Part shown: piece by piece, positions 16,564 to 24,740 of the stretch
How positions within the stretch are numbered: the first letter of the stretch is position 1
How the letters are laid out: each line of letters starts with the position of its first letter
Source: Candidatus Sericytochromatia bacterium
GTDB lineage: Bacteria > Cyanobacteriota > Sericytochromatia > S15B-MN24 > JAQBPE01
Direction: 5' to 3'
Assembly: GCA_035285325.1 (NCBI GenBank)
Contig: JAYKJB010000016.1
Location: 62,001 to 126,000 of the forward strand
Length of the DNA stretch: 64,000 nt
Made by a program: the position numbers and the translations under genes
The notes under the pieces: generated by a model
Database searches by the model: none
What the model was told of the DNA's origin: nothing
What the model saw: only the letters and a program-made list of their open reading frames with translations

Positions 16564-17748
16564 TCAGCGTTCCGTTTCCCGCATGTTGATGTCGAGTTCG
16601 ACGCGTTCCTTGGGGGCAGGCTTGGGAGAGGCTTGTTTATCGGGAGGAGCGAACTCGGTCTGGACCTGGGTCTGTCCGCCGCTGAAGGCTTCGAAGACCT
16701 CGGTTTTTGTGTTGAAGACGGCGCGGGAGGCGGTCAACCAATCGCCATTGGCCTGCTGCACCCGGACCTGGTCCGTCAGGGTGATCAGATTTTGCCGGTC
16801 GGAGAAGACAGCCTTCTTGCCGGTGGCCACCTTGCCCTTCTGTTCGATGCGAACCACTTCACCGGTGGCCACGGCGTCGCTCGTGCGGTTGTCGATCACC
16901 AGCTTGTCACACCACAAGGTGGCCCGCTCCCGCAGGGCTTCGTCTCGGGCCTCGTCCGGGCTATCCGCCTCGACGATGCCCTCCTTGACGAGCCAGTTGC
17001 CGTTGATCTGGACGACCTTCACGTTGCCCTCGAGGCGGGTTTCGTCCCGGGCCCGGTCCATGAAGGCGGAGTCGCCCCAGGCCTTTTTCTTGCCATTGAT
17101 GATCGCCACGTTGCGCTTGAAGTGGGCGTCCTTTTTCTGGGTCCAGTATTCCAGTTCGTCGGCGTCGATGACGGTGTCTTCTTTCTTGATGGCGGCCTGA
17201 ATCTTATCTCGCTTGGCCGACGTGAGCGCCCGGGCCAGCGGGTTGCGCTTGCGCACGAAGCGGACCTTGCCCTCCGCCACCAGGCGTTTCTCCTTATGAA
17301 AGGTGGTCATGCGGTCGGCGTTCAGCAGGGTGGGAGGCTCTCCCTCTTTGGCCTGGGTCACCTTGACCGGCTTGGTCATGTAGGAGACCTTGTTGGCCTG
17401 GTCGAACTGGACCTCCTCCGTCCGGATGGTGGTGTCGTCCTGCACAATCTTGACGTTGCCCGTGGCCAGGGCCATTCGCGCCTTGCGGTCATATTTCAGG
17501 TAGTCCGAGGTGATGTGGATGCGTTCGTCGGATTTGCCCTTCTTACCCTTGGTCGGCTTGGTCAGAGCCCGGGAGACGCGGCGCGGAGCAGGCTTGGGGT
17601 TGGTTTTGACGGCGGCGGGTGTCGGTAGCGGCACCGTCCGTACGGAGGGCAGCACCAGTGGCGGCGGGGGAACTTCATTCTCGGCGACAGCCGGAGATGC
17701 CGAGATGGTGATCGCAAGGGCGGCCACCCAGGACCAGACGCGGGACAT
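16564..17748 (-). CDS. LptA/OstA-like periplasmic LPS transport protein, extended form
   Basis: A 394-aa exported protein with signal peptide (AALAITISASPAVA). A Pro/Lys-rich linker is followed by about three OstA/LptA-type beta-jellyroll repeats, seen as recurring ATGNVKIVQDD, LEGNVKVVQING and LTDQVRVQQANG segments paired with 'which bases/derivatives are written' strands such as IRTEEVQFD and LWCDKLVID. LptA of E. coli is about 185 aa with one domain and oligomerises; here several repeats are in one chain. The ATG overlaps the lptC stop by 1 bp. It should form the periplasmic bridge that carries LPS or a similar lipid. Confidence 0.78.
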   Translation of the reverse strand: MSRVWSWVAALAITISASPAVAENEVPPPPLVLPSVRTVPLPTPAAVKTNPKPAPRRVSRALTKPTKGKKGKSDERIHITSDYLKYDRKARMALATGNVKIVQDDTTIRTEEVQFDQANKVSYMTKPVKVTQAKEGEPPTLLNADRMTTFHKEKRLVAEGKVRFVRKRNPLARALTSAKRDKIQAAIKKEDTVIDADELEYWTQKKDAHFKRNVAIINGKKKAWGDSAFMDRARDETRLEGNVKVVQINGNWLVKEGIVEADSPDEARDEALRERATLWCDKLVIDNRTSDAVATGEVVRIEQKGKVATGKKAVFSDRQNLITLTDQVRVQQANGDWLTASRAVFNTKTEVFEAFSGGQTQVQTEFAPPDKQASPKPAPKERVELDINMRETER

Positions 17749-18455
17749 CACAAACGCTCCTCGTCCTGTGCCTTGGCACGGAAATCCACGTGACCTTTGA
17801 GTTCGAAGACCTCCGCGTCGGCGTTGGCCTCGAGCGCATCGCCGCGGGCCTCGGTGCCATCCGTCATGGTGATGGTCACGGGCTTGGGCATTTCGACCCG
17901 TTTGGTGCGCGCCCGATAGGCCAGTTCCTCGGTCTTGATGATGTCCTTGTCGTCCGTGGTCAGCACCACGTGTCCCGACATGTGGAGGTCCTCACTGAAC
18001 GAGTCAAAGCGGGCCTGGTCGGCGGTCCAATCGAGGGCGCGCACCTTCTCGCTCGGGCTGGCATCCTGATTTTTCCAATCCTTCAAGTTCAGGAACCGAC
18101 CCTTGGGTTTGGGTTCGAAGGTGGTGTAGCGACCGTCCCGGCTGAGCGAAACGGTCGGGGCCTCGATCAGCCAACGCTGGACGCCTTTTTGTCGCCCTTG
18201 CATGGTGACGTCGGAGAACTTGACCTCGATGTTCTGTTCCAGACTGATGGCCTTCGGCAAGACCGGGTCTGCCAGGCCGGCCTGCTGTCGCGCGCGCGTG
18301 ACGTAAATGGTTCCCGCGACCACCAACACCGTGAGCAGGTAGATGGGCCAGGGCGCCAGCCAGTTTGGCCTCGCCCGGGCAGGCTTCGCCGGCGGCCCGG
18401 GCGGAGCGCTCGCCACCTCCGCTGGCTGGTTCAGGTTTTCCTTGTGCGGATCCAT
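17748..18455 (-). CDS. lptC: LptC-like LPS export protein
   Basis: A 235-aa bitopic protein. A Pro/Ala-rich cytoplasmic N-terminus precedes one membrane helix (WPIYLLTVLVVAGTIYV), then a periplasmic LptC/OstA-like beta domain, recognisable in DLHMSGHVVLTTDDKDIIKT and VFELKGHVDFRAK. LptC receives lipid from the LptB2FG pump and hands it to LptA, which is encoded immediately downstream. The ATG at 18455 lies inside the 3' end of lnt (25-bp overlap). lptF is encoded divergently about 1.7 kb away. Confidence 0.8.
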   Translation of the reverse strand: MDPHKENLNQPAEVASAPPGPPAKPARARPNWLAPWPIYLLTVLVVAGTIYVTRARQQAGLADPVLPKAISLEQNIEVKFSDVTMQGRQKGVQRWLIEAPTVSLSRDGRYTTFEPKPKGRFLNLKDWKNQDASPSEKVRALDWTADQARFDSFSEDLHMSGHVVLTTDDKDIIKTEELAYRARTKRVEMPKPVTITMTDGTEARGDALEANADAEVFELKGHVDFRAKAQDEERL

Positions 18456-20077
18456 CCGACCCCCAAGGCTCCCAGCACCCAGAGGGTGCACAGGGCACTC
18501 AACCAGTCCCCAAAGCGGACGTAAGGTGTGATGTCGTCACGAATCCCGGCCTGCGCGGTCAGGGCCGCGTCCACGAAAACAGGCGTCTGGGAGGCCACCC
18601 GGCCGGTCGGGTCAATCACCGCGCTGATGCCGGTGTTGGCCGCTCGCAGCACCCAGCGTCGGCTTTCGATCGCGCGGAGGGCGGCGTGAGCCAGTAACAC
18701 CCTGGGCGCCGCGGTGTCCTTGTACCAAGCGTCGTTGGTCACGATCGCCAGCACCTGGGCCCCGCCTTGCACCACCGGCCGCATCGCGTCCGGAAAGATG
18801 CCATCGTAGCAAACGCCTGCGCCGACCTTTCCGAAGGGAAATTCAAACAGATGGGGCACCTGGCCGGGGTAGTAGTCGTGCCCGACGATGTTCATCGACA
18901 TCAGGAAGGCGGGCATCCAGTCGCGCGCCGGGACGTATTCTCCGTAGGGCACCAGGTGGCGCTTGTAGTCGAAGCCGAGCAGGCGACCTGTGCCGTCGAT
19001 GGCCGTGACCGCATTGTACAGCTTGAGGCTCTCCCGCTCGCCCTCCCAATCAAGGGTGCCGAACATGTAGGCCCGTCCCTCCCGCACAGCCGCCGCCCGG
19101 AGGCGCTCCAGCAGGGTCGGATTGTTGCGCAGGAATTCGGGCATGGCGGTTTCCGGCCACAGCACCAAATTGGAATTGGGTTGTTCCGAACTCAGACCCA
19201 GGTACTTGTCGGCCATGCGATGGATGGCGCCGCGCTCACGCGTCCACTTGTCGGAACCGGCAATGTTGCCCTGAACGATGCTGACGGAGAAGGTTCCGGA
19301 GGGAATCGGGCGGGTCGTTTGCCAGACGCCGTATCCGCCCAGCGCACAAACGAGCAGCAGGGCGGCTGTCACGGGACGCCAGGCTTGCCGGTCGGGGGCC
19401 CCGACCACGGCCGGCACCACCGCCAGCGCCAGCAGGCCATTGACCGCGACCAGCACCCCGGCGATGGGGAAGGGGCCCACCAGGTCCGCCGCCTGGACGA
19501 ACACCCGCCCCGCCACCTGCGTCAAGGCCAGGTTGCCCCAGGTGAAGCCGAAGGTTCCCAGGCTGGTCAGCCATTCCAAACTGACCCAAGCCGCCGCGAG
19601 GGCGGCCACGTGCCAGGCACCGGGCTTGCTCAGATGACGGGTCATTCCGCCGAAAATCAGGCCGAGCGCGGCAAGTTGGGTCACCAGGAGGCCCGAGGCG
19701 GCCAGCCAGGCCCCGCAGACAATGGCCAGACTGGCCCCTTCGGAAAAACCCAGCCAGGTCAGCGGGTGCATGGCGAGGAACCAGTAAAGCAAGCTCAGGT
19801 AGAATCCTGCGCCAAAGGCTGCGAACAGCTTGACCATGTCGCGACGACGCCGAGGCACGAACGTCAAGGCACACAGCGGGGTCAGCGCCAGCCAGGCCAG
19901 CAGGCTGGGAGCGTCGAAACCCGGAAATGCCAGACTCAGCAGAGCTCCGGAGAGGGCGGCGGTGACCAGTTCCTTCCACCCGAGAAGGACGGGCGAGCCC
20001 ATTTCTGGACCACCCCGCCAGGCCGCTCGCCAGGTGGCGGCAGTCGACACACCCGGTGAGGGCGAGAGGGCGGACAT
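18431..20077 (-). CDS. lnt: Apolipoprotein N-acyltransferase
   Basis: An inner-membrane enzyme of about 548 aa that adds the third acyl chain to lipoproteins. Several N-terminal helices precede a nitrilase-like periplasmic domain in which the catalytic triad is visible: Glu in LVLWPETAMPEF, Lys in YKRHLVPYGEY, Cys in GVGAGVCYDGIFP. A final membrane helix lies at the C-terminus. The start is uncertain: ATG 20077 is used, but no good ribosome site precedes it, and ATG 20002 is an alternative; a frame from 20221 would run into the divergent lptF. It overlaps lptC. Confidence 0.88.
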   Translation of the reverse strand: MSALSPSPGVSTAATWRAAWRGGPEMGSPVLLGWKELVTAALSGALLSLAFPGFDAPSLLAWLALTPLCALTFVPRRRRDMVKLFAAFGAGFYLSLLYWFLAMHPLTWLGFSEGASLAIVCGAWLAASGLLVTQLAALGLIFGGMTRHLSKPGAWHVAALAAAWVSLEWLTSLGTFGFTWGNLALTQVAGRVFVQAADLVGPFPIAGVLVAVNGLLALAVVPAVVGAPDRQAWRPVTAALLLVCALGGYGVWQTTRPIPSGTFSVSIVQGNIAGSDKWTRERGAIHRMADKYLGLSSEQPNSNLVLWPETAMPEFLRNNPTLLERLRAAAVREGRAYMFGTLDWEGERESLKLYNAVTAIDGTGRLLGFDYKRHLVPYGEYVPARDWMPAFLMSMNIVGHDYYPGQVPHLFEFPFGKVGAGVCYDGIFPDAMRPVVQGGAQVLAIVTNDAWYKDTAAPRVLLAHAALRAIESRRWVLRAANTGISAVIDPTGRVASQTPVFVDAALTAQAGIRDDITPYVRFGDWLSALCTLWVLGALGVGWIRTRKT

Positions 20078-20155
20078 GTCGGTCAGAGGAGTGGTCAAGT
20101 GACGCTTTCCAGGGTCCGCGCGGAGGGCGCAGGGGACAAGGCGAAAGAACCCTGC

Positions 20156-20163
20156 ATTATAAC
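20156..20163. promoter_or_regulatory. A/T-rich -10-like element in lnt/lptF divergent gap
   Basis: ATTATAAC at 20156-20163 reads as TATAAT on the minus strand (towards lnt) and TATAAC on the plus strand (towards lptF). It is the only A/T-rich core in this 127-bp divergent gap. No convincing -35 was found for either direction. Confidence 0.35.
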
Positions 20164-20204
20164 ATCCTCGGGGGACCCCGGCCGCGTGAGCGGGGTGTGC
20201 TAGC

Positions 20205-21296
20205 ATGACCATCCGCGCCATGCTGAAGATTCTCGACCGTTACATCCTGCTGGAGCTGGTCAACCCGTTTTTGTTCGGGGTGTTCGGCTTTCTCATCGTG
20301 ATGTTGCCGGCCTTGATGTTCAATCTTACGGACTTGATCATCAAGGCCGGCGCGCCCCTTCGGGCTGTGAGCAAGTTGTTCCTCTACAACCTGCCCTTCT
20401 TGACGGTACTGGCCTTTCCCGTGGCCTTTCTGTTCGCCACCTTGCTGGCGATCGGGCGCATGACCAAGGACTTCGAGGTCATCGCCATGCGCTCGGCCGG
20501 GATCAGCTTGAAGCGAATCATCACGCCGATCATGCTCACCTCCCTGGGCGTCTGCGGGGCGGCCTTCGTGCTGAATGAGACGGTCGTGCCCTATGCCAAC
20601 AAACAGATCAACCAGACCATTCAGGACATGACGCGCAACCTGGCGCGGCCGCCCATCAAGGAGAACACGTTTTTCCAGGGCACCGACAACCGCTATTTCT
20701 ACATCAAAGAGGTCCGCTCGGACGGTCAGATGAAGGACATTTTTATCTTCGATAAGACCAAGGACGGCCTACCGCAGGTGATTCAGGCGGAGCGGGCACG
20801 CTGGGTCGGTCAGGTTTGGCGCTTGGAGTTCGGCACGAATTACCGTTACGACCGCGACGGCTACATCGAAAACGAGATTGCTTTCAAGACGATGGACATC
20901 GCCATCAGCCTGAACACGTCGGAACTGATCCCGCCCGGTCTGAATGCCCAGGAAATGAGCACGGCTCAGTTACAAGGGCAGATCTCGGACCTGCGCAAGA
21001 CCGGCGGGGCCACGAGGCAGATCGAGGTCCAGTATTGGAAGAAGTGGTCCCTGCCGCTGGCCAGTTTTTTTGCCGCGTTGATTGCCGCCCCTCTGGGCTT
21101 GATTTTTTCCCGCATGGGCGGCTACGTCGGGGTCGCCTTCTCGATTATCCTGGTGTTCATCTACTACGTGACCCTGCAGATCACCGAAGCGCTGGGGAAC
21201 TTTGGCCACATTCCCCCGTTTTTCGGAGCCTGGACCTCCAATCTGATTTTCTTGTTGGTCGGTTCGGTGTTGGTCTGGCGAATGGACCTGCGATGA
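20205..21296 (+). CDS. LptF/LptG-family LPS export permease
   Basis: A 363-aa YjgP/YjgQ-family protein. Two to three N-terminal helices (KILDRYILLELVNPFLFGVF; LPFLTVLAFPVAFLFATLLA), a periplasmic beta domain (residues ~130-260), and C-terminal helices beginning near KWSLPLASFFAALIAAPLG. FEVIAMRSAGISLKRI is the cytoplasmic coupling segment that contacts the LptB ATPase. ATG 20205 is used; ATG 20220 is possible. Only one such permease is present in the window, whereas E. coli needs both LptF and LptG; the partner may be elsewhere or the protein may homodimerise. Confidence 0.88.
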   Translation: MTIRAMLKILDRYILLELVNPFLFGVFGFLIVMLPALMFNLTDLIIKAGAPLRAVSKLFLYNLPFLTVLAFPVAFLFATLLAIGRMTKDFEVIAMRSAGISLKRIITPIMLTSLGVCGAAFVLNETVVPYANKQINQTIQDMTRNLARPPIKENTFFQGTDNRYFYIKEVRSDGQMKDIFIFDKTKDGLPQVIQAERARWVGQVWRLEFGTNYRYDRDGYIENEIAFKTMDIAISLNTSELIPPGLNAQEMSTAQLQGQISDLRKTGGATRQIEVQYWKKWSLPLASFFAALIAAPLGLIFSRMGGYVGVAFSIILVFIYYVTLQITEALGNFGHIPPFFGAWTSNLIFLLVGSVLVWRMDLR

Positions 21297-22054
21297 GCGA
21301 CGCCTCCCATCAGGCGGCTGCGGCTTCAGCCCGCACACACTGGAACGAGGTCTATGCGCACAAGCCGCTAGGGCCCCATCCTGTTGACCATCCGGTGCTG
21401 GTGGCTGCCCTGGAACATTTTGGGGACGTGAGAGGCTTGCGGGTTTGCGACCTGGGCAGTGGCACGGGGGAGTATGCCCTGGCGTTCTTGCGAGCCGGTG
21501 CCAAGGTCACGGCCATCGACTACAGTCAGGAAGCCACGGCACGCTTGCGGGCGCATGCCCTGCAGGCGGGGCTGGAAGACCTGACGGTGATTTGTGGCGA
21601 TGCGTTGCGGCTGGCTGAGTTTGGACCGTTCGATTGCGTTTTTGGAGCGATGATCCTGCATCACCTGGAGCCGTTCGAACAGGCGGTGGTGGCACTGCAG
21701 CAGGCCCTCACGCCCGATGGGCGGGCCTTCTTCCACGAGAACAATGCGGGCGTGGGACGCTTCGCCCTGGCGTTCCGCCGCTATCTGACCGGCCGCCTCT
21801 GGTTTCCCAAGTATGGAGATGACCAGGAGTTCCCGCTCACGAGCGATGAAGTGGCCAAACTGTCAGGCGCCTTCCACGTGCGGGTGGTCTACCCCGAACT
21901 GGCCTTGTTCCGGCTCGTCTCTCATTACGTGTTTCGCGAGCGTTTCGCGCCCGGGCTCTTCGCCTGGTTGGACCGAACGCTTTATCGCTGGCCGGCCTGG
22001 CGCCGCTTCAGTTACCTACAATACCTGTACCTGCTTCCGGCCCGGCGCGCCTGA
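21293..22054 (+). CDS. Class I SAM-dependent methyltransferase
   Basis: A 253-aa cytosolic methyltransferase. Motif I is VCDLGSGTGEYALAFLRAGA, followed by the acidic residue in VTAIDYS, then ICGDALRL (motif II/III) and FDCVFGAMILHHLEPF (motif IV). Typical of small-molecule, quinone or lipid methylases. The C-terminal third is aromatic- and Arg-rich (LDRTLYRWPAWRRFSYLQYL). The ATG overlaps the lptF stop by 4 bp, so it is co-translated with the LPS permease; an envelope-lipid or glycan substrate is possible but unproven. Confidence 0.82.
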   Translation: MSDASHQAAAASARTHWNEVYAHKPLGPHPVDHPVLVAALEHFGDVRGLRVCDLGSGTGEYALAFLRAGAKVTAIDYSQEATARLRAHALQAGLEDLTVICGDALRLAEFGPFDCVFGAMILHHLEPFEQAVVALQQALTPDGRAFFHENNAGVGRFALAFRRYLTGRLWFPKYGDDQEFPLTSDEVAKLSGAFHVRVVYPELALFRLVSHYVFRERFAPGLFAWLDRTLYRWPAWRRFSYLQYLYLLPARRA

Positions 22055-22108
22055 GGTGGAGGCCCGCCGGCCTGACCGGAATCGGTTCAAACCTCTGTCC
22101 GATTCGGG

Positions 22109-23347
22109 TCAGAACGCCACGCCGGCGCCCAGCACGGGGCCGTTCATGTGAAGCAGCGGGTCCCGCTGGTTCTGATAGGAGAAGTGACGGAAGCCGATCT
22201 CCGCCACCATCGGGTCGAGTCGGAAACACAGCAGCGCCCGGGCATCCATAAAGTAGCTGCCAGCGAAATTGTGACCCACTTGCCCGCTGGCTTTGGTCCA
22301 GAGCCAGCTCCCCAGTACGGGGCGGTCCCAGACGCCGGCAACAGTGGCGAAATTGACGTTGGCCCGGCCAATGCCTCGGTAGCCGGCGTGAACCTGGTAT
22401 TCCCCCGAATCAGAGCGCCACTTGCCGAGCACGTCGTACATGGCCGTGTTGGGCAAGAAGTAGGGGCCACCGACGGGGTCTCGGTAATTGACGTAGGTCA
22501 GCGCGAAGTTCGTCACCTCACCCCCGACACCCCAGTTGCCGAACCACGCGGACGCCTGACCGTTCCAGGTGGGGCGAGAGAAGCCCCAATCGTAACTACC
22601 GGCTCCCGCCGTCAGCGGCAGCATCCAGTTTCCGGCCTGGAGTTCGATGCTGGGGCGCCATTGGGGACCGCCCGCGACGGGAGCAGGCTGGCTGGGAGCA
22701 GCGGTCGGCACGGGGGTGGGGACCGGAGTGGGCGCCGGCGTGGGGACCGCGGTGGGCACCGGCGTGGGGGCCGGTGTGGGCGCGATGGTCGGTCGCGGTG
22801 TGGGGGACGGGGTGGCGCTGGGGGCCTGAGTGGGGGCCGCGCTCGGAGCTTCCGTCGGCACCGGGGTGGGTTCCGGCGTCGGTTCCGGCGTGAACATGGT
22901 CAACGGCGGCAGGGTGGCACCCGGCTCCGGCGTCGTCAGGATGGGCGGCTCGAGCCAGCTGCCCTGTCCCTGAGGAAACTGTCCGTCATAGGTCAGGGTG
23001 TCCCCGAAACCACCGTACCAGAATCCCGAGGCGGCCAGCGCCTGCTGCAGAATGTAGACGTCATTGCCGCCCATCCCACAGCGCAGCGTGCGGCGATATC
23101 GCAGGCCTAGCGCCTTGCAGGTTTCCGGGCCGGTCACGCCGTCGACCTTGATGCCCCGAATCTGCTGGAGGTTCTTGATGGCACGCGTGGTGTAGGGGCC
23201 GTACAGGCCATCGAAATTCCAGTTGGCCCGCGAGCTTTCGCAATCGAAAGACGATAGGCCCTTCCATTCCGCCCTTGCCGTGGAGGCCACGCCCAACACG
23301 CTGACACCCGCGAGAAGGGCAGTGGCAGCGAGAATGCGCGGGTTCAT
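22109..23347 (-). CDS. Exported protein: peptidoglycan-binding-like domain, Pro/Thr linker, outer-membrane barrel
   Basis: A 412-aa protein. Start ATG 23347 has a GGAGGA ribosome site; the signal peptide ends at STARA. Residues ~30-115 contain two peptidoglycan-binding-like repeats (GLYGPYTTRAIKNLQQIRGI; CGMGGNDVYILQQAL). Residues ~145-220 are a Pro/Thr/Ala-rich linker of PTP/PTA repeats. The rest (~195 aa) alternates aromatic and polar residues (WFGNWGVGGEVTNFALTYVN) and ends in GAGVAF, consistent with a small beta-barrel with the C-terminal Phe of outer-membrane proteins. Inferred function: tethering the outer membrane to the cell wall. No exact family recognised. Confidence 0.65.
   Translation of the reverse strand: MNPRILAATALLAGVSVLGVASTARAEWKGLSSFDCESSRANWNFDGLYGPYTTRAIKNLQQIRGIKVDGVTGPETCKALGLRYRRTLRCGMGGNDVYILQQALAASGFWYGGFGDTLTYDGQFPQGQGSWLEPPILTTPEPGATLPPLTMFTPEPTPEPTPVPTEAPSAAPTQAPSATPSPTPRPTIAPTPAPTPVPTAVPTPAPTPVPTPVPTAAPSQPAPVAGGPQWRPSIELQAGNWMLPLTAGAGSYDWGFSRPTWNGQASAWFGNWGVGGEVTNFALTYVNYRDPVGGPYFLPNTAMYDVLGKWRSDSGEYQVHAGYRGIGRANVNFATVAGVWDRPVLGSWLWTKASGQVGHNFAGSYFMDARALLCFRLDPMVAEIGFRHFSYQNQRDPLLHMNGPVLGAGVAF
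22676..22895 (-). repeat. Degenerate tandem repeat encoding a Pro/Thr-rich linker
   Basis: GC-rich imperfect 6-12 bp units (plus strand GGCGTGGGGACC, GGTGTGGGG and variants) encode PTP, PTA and PVPT steps in the minus-strand barrel protein. Such repeats expand and contract by slippage, so linker length may vary between strains. Confidence 0.75.
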
Positions 23348-23425
23348 AGGTCCTCCAGGAACGCGCATCGCCGCGACGTTCTGTTTTCCCATCGGGGCCT
23401 GCACGGCCGCCTGATACAGCCTGAG

Positions 23426-23431
23426 ATCATA
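23426..23431 (-). promoter_or_regulatory. Candidate -10 element for the barrel protein
   Basis: TATGAT on the minus strand (GGTATGAT), about 80 bp before the ATG at 23347. An identical GGTATGAT precedes the SMC operon at 57872-57877. No clear -35 at either site. Confidence 0.3.
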
Positions 23432-23538
23432 CCTCACCCACCTGGCGCCGGCGCGTGTGTCCGTCACACCGACAGCACGTGGACGTCAAGACGACCCTGT
23501 GTTCCCATGGGCGTGGGAGACGCTGGGGAGGATATACG

Positions 23539-24729
23539 ATGCTCACTCTGGACCTGCAGCAGCAAATCATCGACTGGCGTCGCGACTTTCACCGCCATCC
23601 GGAACTCGGCTTCCAGGAACATCGCACGGCAGCCCGTCTGGCCGAGATTCTGGCAGGGTTGCCGCACCTGGAAGTCGAGACGGGGGTGGCCCAGACCGGC
23701 CTGGTGGCTTTGTTGCGTGGCGCCCATCCCGGGCCGACCCTGTTGGTGCGCGCCGACATGGATGCCCTGCCCATTCACGAACTCCACGACAGCGAATTCC
23801 GTTCGACCCGTGATGGGGTGATGCACGCCTGCGGTCACGACGGCCACATGGCCATGCAACTGGGGGCGATTCACCACCTGGTGGCCTGTCGGGAGCAACT
23901 GCACGGTCAGGTGAAGTTCATTTTCCAGCCCGCCGAGGAGGGCCCCGGTGGCGCCAAGCCGATGATCGAGGCCGGAGTGCTGCGGAATCCGACGGTCGAT
24001 GCCGCGATCGGGTTTCACATCTGGAACAGCCTGCCCGTCGGGCAGATCGGCATCGCGGAAGGCCCCGTCATGGCCAACACCGATGAGTTCGAGATCCTGG
24101 TGCAAGGGAAGGGGGGCCACGGTGCGGCGCCGCACCTGTCGGTGGACTCGATCGTGGTGGCGGCTCACCTGGTGACGGCCTTGCAATCGATCGTGTCGCG
24201 TGCGGTCGACCCGCTGGAACGTGCGGTGGTGACGGTAGGCAAGCTGGTGGCGGGCGATCGCCACAACATCATCGCCCACACCGCGCGCCTGAACGGCACG
24301 GCGCGCACCTTCTCCCCGGAAGTGGCCAAGTTGATTCCGGAGCGGGTGGCGGCGATCGCCGAGCACACCTGCAAGGCGTTCGGTGCCCAGTGTCATCTGC
24401 ACTATCAGACCGTCTACCCGGCCACCGTCAACGACGGGGCCATGTGTCGGCGGGTCTGGGATTCGGCGGTCAAGGCCGTTGGTCCTGAGAACGTGGTGGT
24501 GGCGCGTCCCAGCATGGGCGGCGAGGACATGAGCTTTTTCCTGCAGGCCGTGCCTGGCTGCTTCTTCTTCATCGGCTCGGCGAACGCCGAAAAGGGCGTC
24601 GATGTGCCGCACCATCACCCCGAGTTTCGAATCGACGAGGATGCCCTGGCCGTCGGCACCCGCGTGATCGTGCAGGCCGTGCTCGATTTCCTCGCGCCCG
24701 TGTCTGCCGAGCCTGCCGCAGCGCGCTGA
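23539..24729 (+). CDS. M20-family amidohydrolase (hippurate/N-acyl-amino-acid hydrolase type)
   Basis: A 396-aa di-metal peptidase-like enzyme. The start at 23539 follows a GGGGAGGA ribosome site. DFHRHPELGF, LVRADMDALPI, HACGHDGHMAM and FQPAEEGPGGAKPMIE supply the metal ligands and catalytic Glu of the M20D group; GKGGHGAAPH marks the dimerisation domain and MGGEDMSFF the last metal-binding segment. Members cleave N-acyl amino acids, hippurate or indole-acetyl-amino acids; the substrate here is unknown. It converges on proA, 11 bp away. Confidence 0.9.
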   Translation: MLTLDLQQQIIDWRRDFHRHPELGFQEHRTAARLAEILAGLPHLEVETGVAQTGLVALLRGAHPGPTLLVRADMDALPIHELHDSEFRSTRDGVMHACGHDGHMAMQLGAIHHLVACREQLHGQVKFIFQPAEEGPGGAKPMIEAGVLRNPTVDAAIGFHIWNSLPVGQIGIAEGPVMANTDEFEILVQGKGGHGAAPHLSVDSIVVAAHLVTALQSIVSRAVDPLERAVVTVGKLVAGDRHNIIAHTARLNGTARTFSPEVAKLIPERVAAIAEHTCKAFGAQCHLHYQTVYPATVNDGAMCRRVWDSAVKAVGPENVVVARPSMGGEDMSFFLQAVPGCFFFIGSANAEKGVDVPHHHPEFRIDEDALAVGTRVIVQAVLDFLAPVSAEPAAAR

Positions 24730-24740
24730 CCCGAGGCTTC

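Noticed and set aside
22647-22829. Gly/Val repeat frame (GTGVGTGVGAGVG) and possible short-repeat array
   Set aside because: It is the reverse of the Pro/Thr linker codons in the barrel protein. Units are short and degenerate without unique spacers, so it is neither a CRISPR array nor a separate gene.
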